A stretch of DNA of 32,340 nucleotides, from positions 1-32,340 of the forward strand of contig CAUJHF010000019.1 in NCBI GenBank assembly GCA_963204745.1, written 5' to 3'. Positions 1-11,115 of the stretch are shown here, in pieces. The translations under genes were made by a program, and so were the position numbers. Numbering within the stretch: the stretch's first letter is position 1; each line of letters starts with the position of its first letter. Below the pieces are notes generated by a model that was not told the origin of the DNA, made no database searches, and worked only from the letters and a program-made list of their open reading frames with translations. The DNA comes from Pseudomonadota bacterium. GTDB lineage: Bacteria; Pseudomonadota; Gammaproteobacteria; Steroidobacterales; GCA-2729495.

Positions 1-1610
1 CGGCGGGCTTCATACACCAGTGCCGCGCGATTGCACTCGCAGAGTTCGCGCGAGATGAACAGGCCGAGTCCGGTGCCGCCGCTGCGCCCGGTGGCGAAGG
101 GCTCGAAAATCTGTTCACGCATCTCTTCGGGGATACCCGCACCGCGATCGCTGACCTCGAGATAGGGTCGACGGTTGCCGGACAGACGTCCGAAAGCGAT
201 TTCCACTGCGATACCGCCATTGCTGCTGCCGTATTTCATGGCGTTTTCGCACAGGTTCCAGACGATCTGCCGCAGATGACCGGGATCCACGCGAACTTCG
301 ACGTCCTCGGTACTCGTGACGCTGATCTGGCCTTCGTGCAACTCCAGGGTCGAGCTGAACTCGGCCGCGAAATCGCGGCTCCAGCCGGCCAGGTAGATCA
401 GCTCGGGACGGCTGGTCTCGCGCCGCGAAAGCTGCAGCACGTTCTCGATGATCTCGTTTACCCGTCCGGAATTGGTGCGAATGATGTCGATCAGCCGCCG
501 GTCGTCGGCGCCGAGCCGGGGTGATTCTTCGAGCAGCTGGCTGGCATGACTCAGGGCGCCGACCGGATTGCGGATCTCGTGCGCAATGCTCGCCGACAGC
601 CGGCCGAGCGCCGCCAGCTTGGTTTGCTGGACCTTCTGGCTGAGCAGCCCCGCATCTTCGAGAAACATGAGCACCGGGCCGTCGTCGCCACCACCGAGCG
701 GGGCGAGGTAAGCGTTGATGCGCGTGCTGCCGTCGGCGGAAAGGAAGGATGGCGGTTGCAGGAGCGGATTTCCCTGCCGGCGCCAGTCGCGGAGCATGCG
801 GTCCAGATGCGGTGCCAGCTGCGCGAGATCCTGGCCCGGTTCACGGGTGCGGATCCCGGTGTGCTCGGCGGCGGACTGGTTGATGAGCCGCACGCGGTTG
901 GCTGCATCCACCACGACGATGCTCTCGCGCAGGTTCTGGATGATGTAGTCATTCAACTGGGCGAGATTGGCGAGATCGATACCGCGCTGGCGGGCCAGCG
1001 CCTCGCTTTCCTCCAGGCGCCGGGCAAGCGGATAGGCAGCCGAGGCGATCATGAAGATGATGGCGCCGAGCACGCCGGCGGCGACGAAATCACCGCTGGG
1101 CGCGCCGTGCTCAAGGACGCGCAGCGACTGCTCGGCGAGTACGGCGAGGGCGGCGATGGCGGAACCAAAAAAGGCCTGCCGGCCCTGGAGCGACAGGCTC
1201 GCTGCGCCGACAAACACCACCAGCAGGCCGCCGAGACCGCTGCGTATGCCGCTGCTGGCGTACATCAGCAGGCTGATCGCCAGCACGTCGATGAGCAGTT
1301 CCACAAGCACGAGACGGGGCACGATGACGGGCCGGTGCCACTGCCAGACCAGCAGCAGCATGGCAAACAGGCAGTAGCTCGAGGTGCTGGCCAGAAACAG
1401 CCCGGCGTCGCGAATGCCGAGCAGCTGCGGATTACGGAAACCGAGCGCGATCGCCAGCAAGACGATGGCGACCACGGCGCGGAATATCGCCACGAAGCGC
1501 AGCACGCGGCGTGAGGTATCGTTGCCGATGTTCCGCGCGGCGGGCTCCGGTGTGGCGCCGGTTTGCGCGGTCAGTGTGTGTTCAGCTGTCGCCATCGATC
1601 CGGTTTGCAT
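1..1610 (-). CDS. pilS: PilS-like sensor histidine kinase (C-terminus cut by window edge)
   Basis: This is a membrane sensor kinase of the PilS/NtrB type, which in the family phosphorylates the PilR activator of type IV pilin transcription. The frame is open from ATG 1610 to the window edge, about 536 codons. The N-terminal part has several hydrophobic segments (for example around FRAVVAIVLLAIAL, LVELLIDVLAISLLMY and GVLGAIIFMIASAAY). A PAS-like region follows (NLRESIVVVDAANRVRLIN). The H-box is IAHEIRNPVGAL with the phospho-acceptor His at about residue 344, followed by the ATPase N box (WNLCENAMKYG) and G boxes (DRGAGIPEEM, GGTGLGLFI). The ending ELCECNRAALVYE resembles PilS C-termini, so only a few dozen residues are missing. 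A second in-frame ATG at 1595 is possible and neither start has a strong ribosome site. It diverges from sucC. The bamD/rluD/pgeF/clpB block nearby matches the Pseudomonas pilS neighbourhood. PilS rather than another NtrB-like kinase is an inference from context and similarity. Confidence 0.85.
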   Translation of the reverse strand, partial: MQTGSMATAEHTLTAQTGATPEPAARNIGNDTSRRVLRFVAIFRAVVAIVLLAIALGFRNPQLLGIRDAGLFLASTSSYCLFAMLLLVWQWHRPVIVPRLVLVELLIDVLAISLLMYASSGIRSGLGGLLVVFVGAASLSLQGRQAFFGSAIAALAVLAEQSLRVLEHGAPSGDFVAAGVLGAIIFMIASAAYPLARRLEESEALARQRGIDLANLAQLNDYIIQNLRESIVVVDAANRVRLINQSAAEHTGIRTREPGQDLAQLAPHLDRMLRDWRRQGNPLLQPPSFLSADGSTRINAYLAPLGGGDDGPVLMFLEDAGLLSQKVQQTKLAALGRLSASIAHEIRNPVGALSHASQLLEESPRLGADDRRLIDIIRTNSGRVNEIIENVLQLSRRETSRPELIYLAGWSRDFAAEFSSTLELHEGQISVTSTEDVEVRVDPGHLRQIVWNLCENAMKYGSSNGGIAVEIAFGRLSGNRRPYLEVSDRGAGIPEEMREQIFEPFATGRSGGTGLGLFISRELCECNRAALVYEAR

Positions 1611-1732
1611 GTTCCAGGAGACCTGAGCAGACACATTATGTATGCCCGCTTCCCTGAAAGCGTGACGCCTTTCCCACTTCCCCCGCTGCCTGGCCCCTGT
1701 CGATGACTCTGCCCGGCGGGCCAGGCTGCGGT

Positions 1733-1761
1733 TTGACAGTGCGACTGATTCGCCCACAATA
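1733..1761 (+). promoter_or_regulatory. Probable sigma70 promoter of sucC
   Basis: A perfect -35 TTGACA lies at 1733-1738. It is followed 17 bases later by ACAATA (1756-1761), or 16 bases later by CACAAT (1755-1760), as the -10. A transcript would start near 1768, about 20 bases before the sucC ATG. This is the best promoter match in the core part of the window. No transcription data are available. Confidence 0.55.
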
Positions 1762-1788
1762 CGCGCCTTCCCCGCTCAGGCGCGCGCC

Positions 1789-2949
1789 ATGAATCTGCAC
1801 GAATACCAGGCCAAAGAACTGTTTCACCGTTTCGGCATCCCGGTCCCCTCGGGCGAGGTGGCCAGCACCCCGACCCAGGCTGCGGCTGCTGCCGGGCGTA
1901 TCGGTGGCAAGGTATGGGTGGTCAAGGCCCAGGTCCACGCCGGCGGGCGCGGCAAGGCCGGCGGCGTCAAGCTCGCCCGCAGTGCTGAAGAGGTTGGCCA
2001 GCTGGCCCGGGACATGCTCGGCACCCGGCTCGTCACCAAGCAGAGTGGCCCGCAGGGCATGCCGGTCAACCAGGTCTATGTGGAGGCGGGCAGCGAGATC
2101 GACCGCGAACTCTATCTGAGCCTGCTCGTCGACCGGTCCCGCGAACGCATCGCCTTCATCGCTTCAGCGGCCGGTGGCATGGACATCGAGGAAGTCGCGG
2201 CGAAGACGCCGGAGCAGATCCTCAGCGTGGCGATCAATCCGGGCGCCGGCCTGCAGCCCTATCAGGCGCGCCAGCTGGCTTACGGGCTGGGCCTCAACCA
2301 CGAGCAGGTCAAGCAGTTTGTCGATCTGGCCACGAAGCTTTACCGCCTGTGCAACGAATGCGATGCCAGCCTGGTCGAGATCAATCCACTGATCGTCACC
2401 AAAGGCGGCGAACTGCTGTCGCTGGATGCCAAGATCAACATTGAAGACAACGCCCTGTTCCGTCAGCGCGAGCTCCAGACCATGCGCGACCCGAGCCAGG
2501 AAGACGAGATGGAGCGGCGCGCTGCCGAGCACGACCTCAACTACGTTTCACTCGACGGCAATATCGCCTGCATGGTCAACGGTGCCGGCCTGGCGATGGC
2601 GACCATGGACCTCATCAAGCTGCACGGCGGTGAGCCGGCGAATTTTCTCGATGTCGGCGGTGGCGCAACACCCGAGCGGGTGGCAGCCGCCTTCAAGCTG
2701 ATCCTGTCCAACCCGGACGTGAAGGCCATTCTCGTCAACATCTTCGGCGGCATCGTGCGCTGCGACCTGATCGCCGAGGGCGTGGTACGCGCGGTGCGCG
2801 ACGTGAAGGTTGCGGTGCCGGTCGTGGTGCGTCTGGAAGGCACCAATGTCGAACAGGGCCGGGCGATGCTCAAGGACAGCGGCCTCGCCATCATTCCGGC
2901 CGACGACCTCAGTGATGCGGCCCGCAAGGCTGTGGCGGCGCTGTCATGA
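1789..2949 (+). CDS. sucC: Succinyl-CoA synthetase (ADP-forming) subunit beta
   Basis: This is the beta subunit of the TCA-cycle enzyme that converts succinyl-CoA to succinate while making ATP or GTP; it works with SucD. The 386 residues match the usual length. It opens with [12 protein letters not shown], the classic SucC start. The ATP-grasp region holds the glycine-rich stretch [12 protein letters not shown] near residue 50. The C-terminal ligase domain carries [11 protein letters not shown] and [13 protein letters not shown], which are family hallmarks. A promoter-like TTGACA element lies just upstream. SucC and SucD are normally translated from nearly touching frames, but here 97 bases containing three copies of the REP-like repeat separate them. 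Confidence 0.97.
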   Translation: MNLHEYQAKELFHRFGIPVPSGEVASTPTQAAAAAGRIGGKVWVVKAQVHAGGRGKAGGVKLARSAEEVGQLARDMLGTRLVTKQSGPQGMPVNQVYVEAGSEIDRELYLSLLVDRSRERIAFIASAAGGMDIEEVAAKTPEQILSVAINPGAGLQPYQARQLAYGLGLNHEQVKQFVDLATKLYRLCNECDASLVEINPLIVTKGGELLSLDAKINIEDNALFRQRELQTMRDPSQEDEMERRAAEHDLNYVSLDGNIACMVNGAGLAMATMDLIKLHGGEPANFLDVGGGATPERVAAAFKLILSNPDVKAILVNIFGGIVRCDLIAEGVVRAVRDVKVAVPVVVRLEGTNVEQGRAMLKDSGLAIIPADDLSDAARKAVAALS

Positions 2950-2957
2950 AATTCCTG

Positions 2958-3040
2958 GTAGGAGCGCCTTCAGGCGCGATTCATCAACCTAACATCGCGG
3001 CTGAAGCCGCTCCCACAGTAGGAGCGGCTTCAGCCGCGAT
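2958..3040. repeat. REP-like cluster, three copies, inside the sucC-sucD gap
   Basis: There are three 23-base copies of the dispersed palindrome: 2958-2980 (plus, GCGCCTTCAGGCGC stem), 2994-3016 (minus, GCGGC/GCCGC stem) and 3018-3040 (plus, GCGGC stem). Each has the asymmetric head GTAGGAG (or its GTGGGAG variant) and the tail CGAT. Together they fill most of the space between two genes of one operon, so they would be transcribed as hairpins inside the sucCD mRNA. The sucD ATG begins six bases after the last copy. Confidence 0.9.
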
Positions 3041-3046
3041 ATCAGC

Positions 3047-3916
3047 ATGAGCATTCTCGTCAACAAGAACTCCCGCATCATCTGCCAGGGCCTGACCGGC
3101 AGGCAGGGTTCGTTTCACGCCCAGCAGTGCATCGAGTACGGTTCGAAGATCGTGGCCGGCGTGACGCCGGGCCGTGGCGGTGAGGAACACCTCGGGTTGC
3201 CGGTGTTCAACACCATGCCGGAAGCGGTGCGCGCCACCGGCGCCGATGTCAGCATGATCTTCGTGCCGGCACCGGCAGCGGCGGACTCGATACTCGCGGC
3301 GGCCGATGCCGGCATCAAGCTGATCGTGTGCATCACCGAGGGTATTCCGGTGCTCGACATGGTGCGCGTGAAAGCCGGCCTCAAGGACCACGACTGCCGG
3401 CTGATCGGTCCCAATTGTCCGGGCATCATCACGCCGGGCGAATGCAAGATCGGCATCATGCCCGGCTTCATCCACAAGCCCGGCAAGATCGGCATCGTCT
3501 CGCGCTCCGGCACCCTGACCTACGAAGCGGTCTACCAGACCACGCGCAACGGCCTCGGCCAGACCACCTGCGTGGGCATCGGCGGCGATCCGATCCGCGG
3601 CATGAACTTCATCGACTGCCTGGAACTCTTTCAGCAGGACCCGGCCACTGAAGGCGTGATCATGGTCGGCGAGATCGGCGGCACGGATGAAGAGGCCGCC
3701 GCCCGCTACATCCAGCAGCATGTCACCAAGCCGGTCGTCGCTTACATCGCCGGTGTGACGGCACCGCCGGGCAAGCGCATGGGCCATGCCGGCGCGATCA
3801 TCTCCGGCGGCGAAGGCACGGCAGACGCCAAGTTCGCTGCGCTAGAGGCAGCGAAGGTACGCACCGTCCGTTCACCCGCCGAACTCGGCAGCGCGATGCT
3901 TGAACTGATGCGCTGA
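3047..3916 (+). CDS. sucD: Succinyl-CoA synthetase subunit alpha
   Basis: This is the alpha subunit of succinyl-CoA synthetase, which binds CoA and carries the phospho-histidine intermediate. It has 289 residues, the normal size. The start [18 protein letters not shown] is typical. The CoA-binding Rossmann part has [10 protein letters not shown] at residues 15-24. [12 protein letters not shown] (119-130) is a family signature. The active-site His is H247 in [12 protein letters not shown]. It follows sucC after the repeat-filled gap. Its upstream DNA is almost entirely repeat hairpin, so its ribosome site must lie in or next to the repeat tail, and no clear purine-rich site is seen. nadE follows after seven bases. 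Confidence 0.97.
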   Translation: MSILVNKNSRIICQGLTGRQGSFHAQQCIEYGSKIVAGVTPGRGGEEHLGLPVFNTMPEAVRATGADVSMIFVPAPAAADSILAAADAGIKLIVCITEGIPVLDMVRVKAGLKDHDCRLIGPNCPGIITPGECKIGIMPGFIHKPGKIGIVSRSGTLTYEAVYQTTRNGLGQTTCVGIGGDPIRGMNFIDCLELFQQDPATEGVIMVGEIGGTDEEAAARYIQQHVTKPVVAYIAGVTAPPGKRMGHAGAIISGGEGTADAKFAALEAAKVRTVRSPAELGSAMLELMR

Positions 3917-3923
3917 TGCGCCC

Positions 3924-5564
3924 ATGTCAGGCTCACCGGAACTCCGTATCGCGCTAGCCCAGCAGGATTTCCCGGTTGGCGATGTCAGTGGCAACATCGA
4001 CAAGATCATCGCCGTACTGCATCAGGTCCGGCAGGCCAAAAGTGCCGACCTGGTGGTCTTCCCCGAGCTCGCCATGTGCGGCTACCCGCCCGAAGACCTG
4101 CTCTTCCATGCCGGACTGAGGCGGCAGGTGGCAGAGGGCCTGGCGCGGATCTGTGCAGAGAGCGGTGAGGTCGCAGTACTGGTCGGCTATCCCGAGTATG
4201 CGGACCAGCATATCTACAATTCCGTGGCCCTGTTCGCCGGCGGCAAACAGCTCGCCAACTATCGCAAGGTTTGCCTGCCCAACTACAGCGTGTTCGACGA
4301 GCAGCGCTATTTCACGCCGGGCAGTGCCCCGGTAGTCGTCGAATTTCGCGGCATCAAGCTCGGTCTCGGCATCTGTGAGGACATCTGGCAGCCCGGCCTG
4401 CCGGCGCGCGCGGTCGCGGCCGGTGCGGAACTGCTGCTGGTCACCAACGGCTCGCCTTTCGAGATGGGCAAGCAGGCCCTGCGCGAAGCGGTGATCACGG
4501 CGCGCGCGGCAGAAACAGGTCGGCCGCTGGTCTATCTCAATCTGGTCGGCGGACAGGACGAGCTGGTGTTCGACGGCGGTTCCTGTGTGGCCGACGCTGC
4601 GGGCGAGATCGTGTTCCGCGCGCCGGCTTTCGCAGCCGGTGTGCACCTGCTGGGTTTTAGTCGCGATCGCGACGGGCGGGTGGCGGCGATACCGGGCACT
4701 GTCGTGCCGCTGCTGGAGGATGTGCCCAGCGTATATGCAGCGCTGCTTGCCGGGATTCGCGATTACGCGCACAAGAACGGTTTCCCCGGCGTGGTGCTCG
4801 GCCTGTCCGGCGGCATCGATTCGGCACTGACGCTGGCGCTGGCCGTGGACGCGCTGGGCGCGATGGCAGTGCAGGCGGTGATGATGCCCTATCGCTATAC
4901 CGCGGCGATGAGCCTGGAAGACGCGGCCCTGCAGGCGAAACAGATGGGCGTCGACTATCAGGTGTTGCCGATCGAAGCGATGGTCGAGGCCACGCGCGGC
5001 TCGCTGCAGCCGCTGTTTGCCGGACTGCCCGAGGATGCCACCGAGGAGAACATCCAGTCGCGCTGTCGCGGCATCCTGCTGATGGCGATCTCCAACAAGA
5101 CCGGCCGGATGGTGCTGGCCACCGGCAACAAGAGCGAGATGGCAGTCGGCTACGCGACGCTCTACGGCGATATGGCCGGCGGTTTCGCGCCGATCAAGGA
5201 TTGCACCAAGACCCTCGTCTACGAACTGGCCCGTTATCGCAACAGCATCGGCGCGGTGATTCCCGAGCGCGTGATCAGCCGTCCACCGAGCGCCGAGTTG
5301 CGTCCGGATCAGCAGGACAGCGATTCACTGCCACCCTATCCGGTGCTCGATGCGATACTCGATGCGCTGATCATCGATAACCGTTCGGTCGACGAGATCG
5401 CCGCGCACGGCTTCGACAAGGAAGTGGTCGTGCGGGTTCTGGAGATGGTGCGTCGTGCCGAGTACAAGCGCCGGCAGGCGCCGCCGGGGGTACGGATTTC
5501 CGGGCGGGCCTTTGGCCGCGACTGGCGGTATCCGATCACTTCGGGCTACCGCCACAAGACGTAG
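3924..5564 (+). CDS. nadE: Glutamine-dependent NAD+ synthetase
   Basis: This enzyme makes NAD+ from nicotinate adenine dinucleotide, ATP and glutamine-derived ammonia. Its 546 residues contain two domains. The first is an N-terminal nitrilase-type glutaminase with the Glu-Lys-Cys triad at about E48 (FPELAMCGYPPED), K115 (YRKVCLPNYSVFDE) and C151 (GLGICEDIWQP). The second is a C-terminal NAD synthetase with the pyrophosphate loop SGGIDS at 295-300 and ATGNKSEMAVGYATLYGD further on. The glutaminase domain marks it as the long bacterial type rather than the ammonia-only short NadE. It begins seven bases after sucD, so it is probably co-transcribed with sucCD. Its TAG stop (5562-5564) lies inside the first bases of a REP-like copy. 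Confidence 0.96.
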   Translation: MSGSPELRIALAQQDFPVGDVSGNIDKIIAVLHQVRQAKSADLVVFPELAMCGYPPEDLLFHAGLRRQVAEGLARICAESGEVAVLVGYPEYADQHIYNSVALFAGGKQLANYRKVCLPNYSVFDEQRYFTPGSAPVVVEFRGIKLGLGICEDIWQPGLPARAVAAGAELLLVTNGSPFEMGKQALREAVITARAAETGRPLVYLNLVGGQDELVFDGGSCVADAAGEIVFRAPAFAAGVHLLGFSRDRDGRVAAIPGTVVPLLEDVPSVYAALLAGIRDYAHKNGFPGVVLGLSGGIDSALTLALAVDALGAMAVQAVMMPYRYTAAMSLEDAALQAKQMGVDYQVLPIEAMVEATRGSLQPLFAGLPEDATEENIQSRCRGILLMAISNKTGRMVLATGNKSEMAVGYATLYGDMAGGFAPIKDCTKTLVYELARYRNSIGAVIPERVISRPPSAELRPDQQDSDSLPPYPVLDAILDALIIDNRSVDEIAAHGFDKEVVVRVLEMVRRAEYKRRQAPPGVRISGRAFGRDWRYPITSGYRHKT

Positions 5565-5655
5565 GAGCGGCTTCAGCCGCGATCCCATCTCCGGTAGGAG
5601 CGCCTTCAGGCGCGATTATTTTCCGGCCTCGGATCGCGCCTGAAGGCGCTCCTAC
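5561..5655. repeat. REP-like cluster between convergent nadE and bamD
   Basis: Three copies are present: 5561-5583 (plus, GCGGC stem), 5594-5616 (plus, GCGCC stem) and 5633-5655 (minus, GCGCC stem). The last two are exact reverse complements over 23 bases with a 16-base loop, so they can also form one long hairpin. The copies fill the whole gap between convergent genes. nadE's TAG stop is part of the first copy, and bamD's TAG (5656-5658) directly abuts the last. A role in bidirectional termination or 3-prime mRNA protection is plausible, but no T-run follows. Confidence 0.9.
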
Positions 5656-6474
5656 CTACCAGAACTTGTACCAGGGCTTCTTTTCTTCCTTGACGACCTG
5701 CTTGAGCGTATCCGGGTAATTGCTGGCGATCACCCGTCGTATGTCGTCAGCCTGGTCGCGCATGCCGAGTTGCCGGTAGGCATCCAGCATGATCTTCAGC
5801 GACTCAGCCACGGCCGGTGCGCCGTCGTAGTGCTCGACGATGTAGCGGGCACGGCTGGCGGCTGCCAGCCAGCCACCGCGGCTCATGTAGTACCGGGCGA
5901 CATGCAGCTCGTAGTCAGCCAGCCGGTTGCGCAGGAAGACCATGCGCTGACGGGCATCCGCCGAGTAGGCGCTGTTCGGAAACCGCTGGATGAGCTGGGC
6001 AAAGGCCGAGAAGGATCCCTCGAGGTTCTTCGGCGGGCGTTGCGAGAGGTCCGCATTGAACCAGCGGTGATACCAGCTGCTCTGCCCGGAGAAGTAAGCC
6101 AGGCCGCGCATGTACAGCGCGTAATCGACGCGCGGATGGGTCGGATTTTCGCGCTCGAAAGTGGTGGCCGCATCGATCGTCGCCTCGATCTGCCGGTCGT
6201 TGTAGTAGCAGTAGATCAGGTCGAGCTGGGCCTGCTTGCTCTGGTTGGCGAACGGAAAGCGGGCTTCCAGCGCCTCGTAATACTGGATCGCGTTCTTGAA
6301 ATTGCCCGAGTCCATGGACTTGTGGGCGCGCTCGTAGAGCTGTTCCACGCCGGACTTGTCTTCGCGTTCCTTCCGCCAGAAGCAGCCGCTCAGGCTGCTG
6401 GCGAGCACTGTGGCCAGCACGATCGTCACGGCGATGCGCTGAAGGGATGGCCTGCGGGAGCTGTACAGGTGCAT
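5656..6474 (-). CDS. bamD: Outer membrane assembly lipoprotein BamD (ComL)
   Basis: BamD is an essential TPR lipoprotein of the BAM complex, which inserts beta-barrel proteins into the outer membrane. I place the start at ATG 6474 because it gives a clean lipoprotein signal: basic n-region, hydrophobic VTIVLATVLASS, then lipobox LSGC with the lipidated Cys at residue 31. The product is 272 residues. TPR-like repeats follow, including AHKSMDSGNFKNAIQYYEAL, GLAYFSGQSSWYHRWFNADL and RMVFLRNRLADYELHVARYY, which match BamD. The frame stays open much further upstream, but that stretch is the antisense of rluD and has no BamD homology. It is divergent from rluD with 60 bases between them, as in other gammaproteobacteria. 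Its stop abuts a REP-like copy. Confidence 0.95.
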   Translation of the reverse strand: MHLYSSRRPSLQRIAVTIVLATVLASSLSGCFWRKEREDKSGVEQLYERAHKSMDSGNFKNAIQYYEALEARFPFANQSKQAQLDLIYCYYNDRQIEATIDAATTFERENPTHPRVDYALYMRGLAYFSGQSSWYHRWFNADLSQRPPKNLEGSFSAFAQLIQRFPNSAYSADARQRMVFLRNRLADYELHVARYYMSRGGWLAAASRARYIVEHYDGAPAVAESLKIMLDAYRQLGMRDQADDIRRVIASNYPDTLKQVVKEEKKPWYKFW

Positions 6475-6534
6475 GGGGTGGATTTCGGTTTCCGTGCTGT
6501 CGCCGGGCGGGCCGAGAGTATAGCCTAGCGCGCC

Positions 6535-7539
6535 ATGGAGCTTCCGCCGCATCGATTGCAGATTCCACCGGGACGGGACGGTCACCGCCTCGACCAGGTG
6601 CTGGCGGAGCTTTTGCCCGACTATTCGCGCAGTCGCATCAAGCAATGGATTCTCGATGGCCAGGTACGGCTCGACGACACCGTGCCTGAACCGCGCACCC
6701 GGGTGCTGGCCGGCCAGTGGGCGGTGATCGGGATCGCCCCCCCGGAACCGGCGGACAACGCGCAGCCGGAAGCGATGCCGCTCAATGTCGTGTACGAAGA
6801 CAGCGATGTGCTGGTGGTCGACAAGCCGGCGGGGTTGGTCGTGCATCCGGGTGCCGGCAATCCGGCCGGTACGCTGCAGAACGGCCTGCTGGCGTATCTG
6901 CCGGAACTCGCTGAATTGCCGCGCAGCGGGATCCTGCATCGCCTCGACAAGGACACCAGCGGCCTGTTGCTGATCGCCAGGACCATTCGCGCACACACGC
7001 ACCTGGTGCGCGATCTGGAGGCGCGGCGGATCACCCGCGAGTATCGCGCCGTGTGCGTGGGTCCGATGACCGGCGGCGGCATGGTTGATGAGCCCATTGC
7101 CCGGCACCGTACGCAGCGCACGAAGATGGCGGTGGAGCAGGGCGGGCGTGCGGCGCTGACGCACTACCGGGTGCTGGCGCGTTTTGCGCATCACACCTAT
7201 ATCGCTGTGCGGCTCGAGACGGGCCGCACGCACCAGATCCGCGTGCACATGGCGCATGTGCGTCACCCGCTGGTCGGCGATCCCGCCTACGGCGGCCGGC
7301 TGATCATTCCGGCCGGTGCCACGCCGCGCCTCGCTGACGCGTTGCGCGGATTTCGCCGCCAGGCGCTGCACGCGCGGCGTCTGTCCTTCGTGCATCCGGT
7401 CAGCGGCGAAACGATCGATCTGCTGGCGCCCTTGCCGGCGGATTTCCGCATTCTTCTGGCCGCGCTCGCCGATGACGACGCTGCCGTCGACCGGCTGGAG
7501 GGTCTGCCATGGCCCGGGCACAAGCAGAACTCGATCTGA
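6535..7539 (+). CDS. rluD: 23S rRNA pseudouridine(1911/1915/1917) synthase
   Basis: RluD converts three uridines in helix 69 of 23S rRNA to pseudouridine. The 334-residue product has an N-terminal S4 RNA-binding domain (about residues 17-65, HRLDQVLAELLPDYSRSRIKQWILDGQV). The catalytic domain has VVDKPAGLVVHPG and the active-site loop HRLDKDTSGLL, with catalytic Asp at D138. GRTHQIRVHMAHVRHPLVGD is the conserved C-terminal signature. It diverges from bamD, and its 3-prime end overlaps pgeF by 31 bases. The order bamD-rluD-pgeF-clpB is the same as in E. coli and Pseudomonas, which supports RluD over RluC-type paralogues. Confidence 0.94.
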   Translation: MELPPHRLQIPPGRDGHRLDQVLAELLPDYSRSRIKQWILDGQVRLDDTVPEPRTRVLAGQWAVIGIAPPEPADNAQPEAMPLNVVYEDSDVLVVDKPAGLVVHPGAGNPAGTLQNGLLAYLPELAELPRSGILHRLDKDTSGLLLIARTIRAHTHLVRDLEARRITREYRAVCVGPMTGGGMVDEPIARHRTQRTKMAVEQGGRAALTHYRVLARFAHHTYIAVRLETGRTHQIRVHMAHVRHPLVGDPAYGGRLIIPAGATPRLADALRGFRRQALHARRLSFVHPVSGETIDLLAPLPADFRILLAALADDDAAVDRLEGLPWPGHKQNSI

Positions 7540-8273
7540 TCCGCCCCGACTGGCCGGCACCGGCAGCCGTGCGCGCCTTCGCGACCACGCGCACCGGCGG
7601 CTGCAGCCGGGGCGTATACGCCTCGCTCAATCTCGGTGACCACGTGGCTGACGGGCGTGCGCCGGTACAGAGCAACCGCGCAAAGCTGCGCGCAGCACTC
7701 GAGCTGCCCGCCGAGCCCCTGTGGTTGCAGCAGGTGCATGGCATCGAGGTGGTGAATGCCGCTACCGCTGGCTTGCGCCCTGCAGCCGATGCCGCATATA
7801 CCGATTCGCCAGGCCGGGTATGCGCCGTGCTGACAGCCGACTGCCTGCCGGTGCTGTTCTGTGATCGTGCCGGCACGCGCGTGGCCGCCGCGCATGCCGG
7901 CTGGCGCGGACTGGCAGGCGGCGTGCTTGAGGCCAGCGTCGCAGCGCTGCTCGGTTCCGGTGCGGCGGCAGAGGATCTGCTCGCCTGGCTCGGTCCGGCG
8001 ATCGGCCCGCAGGCCTATGAAGTCGGTGAGGAGGTCCGCAATGCATTTCTCGCTGCCGATCCGGGCGCCGAAGCCGCTTTCCGCGACGGCCGGCCAGGCC
8101 ACTGGTGGCTTGACCTCTATGCGGCCGCCCGCGCCCGGCTGGCGCGCGCCGGGGTCAGGGCGGTCTGGGGCGGCAATTACTGTACCTGGAGCGATCCGCA
8201 GCATTTCTACTCGCACCGGCGCAGCGGCAGAACCGGCCGACAGGCAACGCTGATCTGGCTGAGCCCATGTTGA
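7509..8273 (+). CDS. pgeF: Peptidoglycan editing factor PgeF (YfiH, multicopper/purine nucleosidase-like)
   Basis: This is a YfiH/DUF152 family protein. Members have been described as multicopper phenol oxidases, as purine nucleosidases, and in E. coli as a factor that keeps L-serine out of the peptidoglycan stem peptide. The 254 residues carry the three metal-ligand motifs: QVHG (H77), TADCLPVLF (C112) and AAHAGWRG (H129). The later part has GPAIGPQAYEVG, also conserved. The start ATG 7509 lies 31 bases inside rluD. This places the conserved RPDWPAPAAVRAFATTRTGG at residues 12-31, as in E. coli, so the overlap looks real and suggests coupled translation. The biochemical role is by family only. 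Confidence 0.92.
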   Translation: MARAQAELDLIRPDWPAPAAVRAFATTRTGGCSRGVYASLNLGDHVADGRAPVQSNRAKLRAALELPAEPLWLQQVHGIEVVNAATAGLRPAADAAYTDSPGRVCAVLTADCLPVLFCDRAGTRVAAAHAGWRGLAGGVLEASVAALLGSGAAAEDLLAWLGPAIGPQAYEVGEEVRNAFLAADPGAEAAFRDGRPGHWWLDLYAAARARLARAGVRAVWGGNYCTWSDPQHFYSHRRSGRTGRQATLIWLSPC

Positions 8274-8343
8274 ATTCCTGCATCGCGTCCCCATCTTTCT
8301 GCAGTACCCGGTATTCATGAAGCCCAGGCAGCGGAGCTGAATC

Positions 8344-10923
<2,580 letters not shown>

Positions 10924-10946
10924 GCCTGTGCCGGGGATCGCCTCAC

Positions 10947-11080
10947 GAAGGAGCGCCTTCAGGCGCGATCCCCGGTTGAGAAGCATGGGATCGCCTCCGT
11001 AGGAGCGCCTTCAGGCGCGATCCCTGGTTAAAGATGATGAAATCGCGGCTAAAGCCGCTCCTACGGGAAGGCGCTCCTGC
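10947..11080. repeat. REP-like cluster between clpB and fmdB with a tandem duplication
   Basis: There are copies at 10947-10969 (plus, GCGCC stem, head altered to GAAGGAG), 10999-11021 (plus, GCGCC stem) and 11042-11064 (minus, GCGGC stem with loop TAAA instead of TGAA). A partial copy lies at 11065-11080. The first two sit in a roughly 52-base direct duplication, each preceded by GGGATCGCCT and followed by GATCCC(C/T)GGTT. The gap of 192 bases between clpB and fmdB holds little else. A possible -10 TAGAAT lies at 11084-11089, at the edge of the partial copy. Confidence 0.85.
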
Positions 11081-11115
11081 GTGTAGAATCGCCCCGCGTT
11101 TTGAGAGGTCCTGAC

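Noticed and set aside
5594-5655. Classical Rho-independent terminator between nadE and bamD
   Set aside because: The hairpin is strong but no T-run follows on either side; it was kept as a repeat pair with only a possible termination role.
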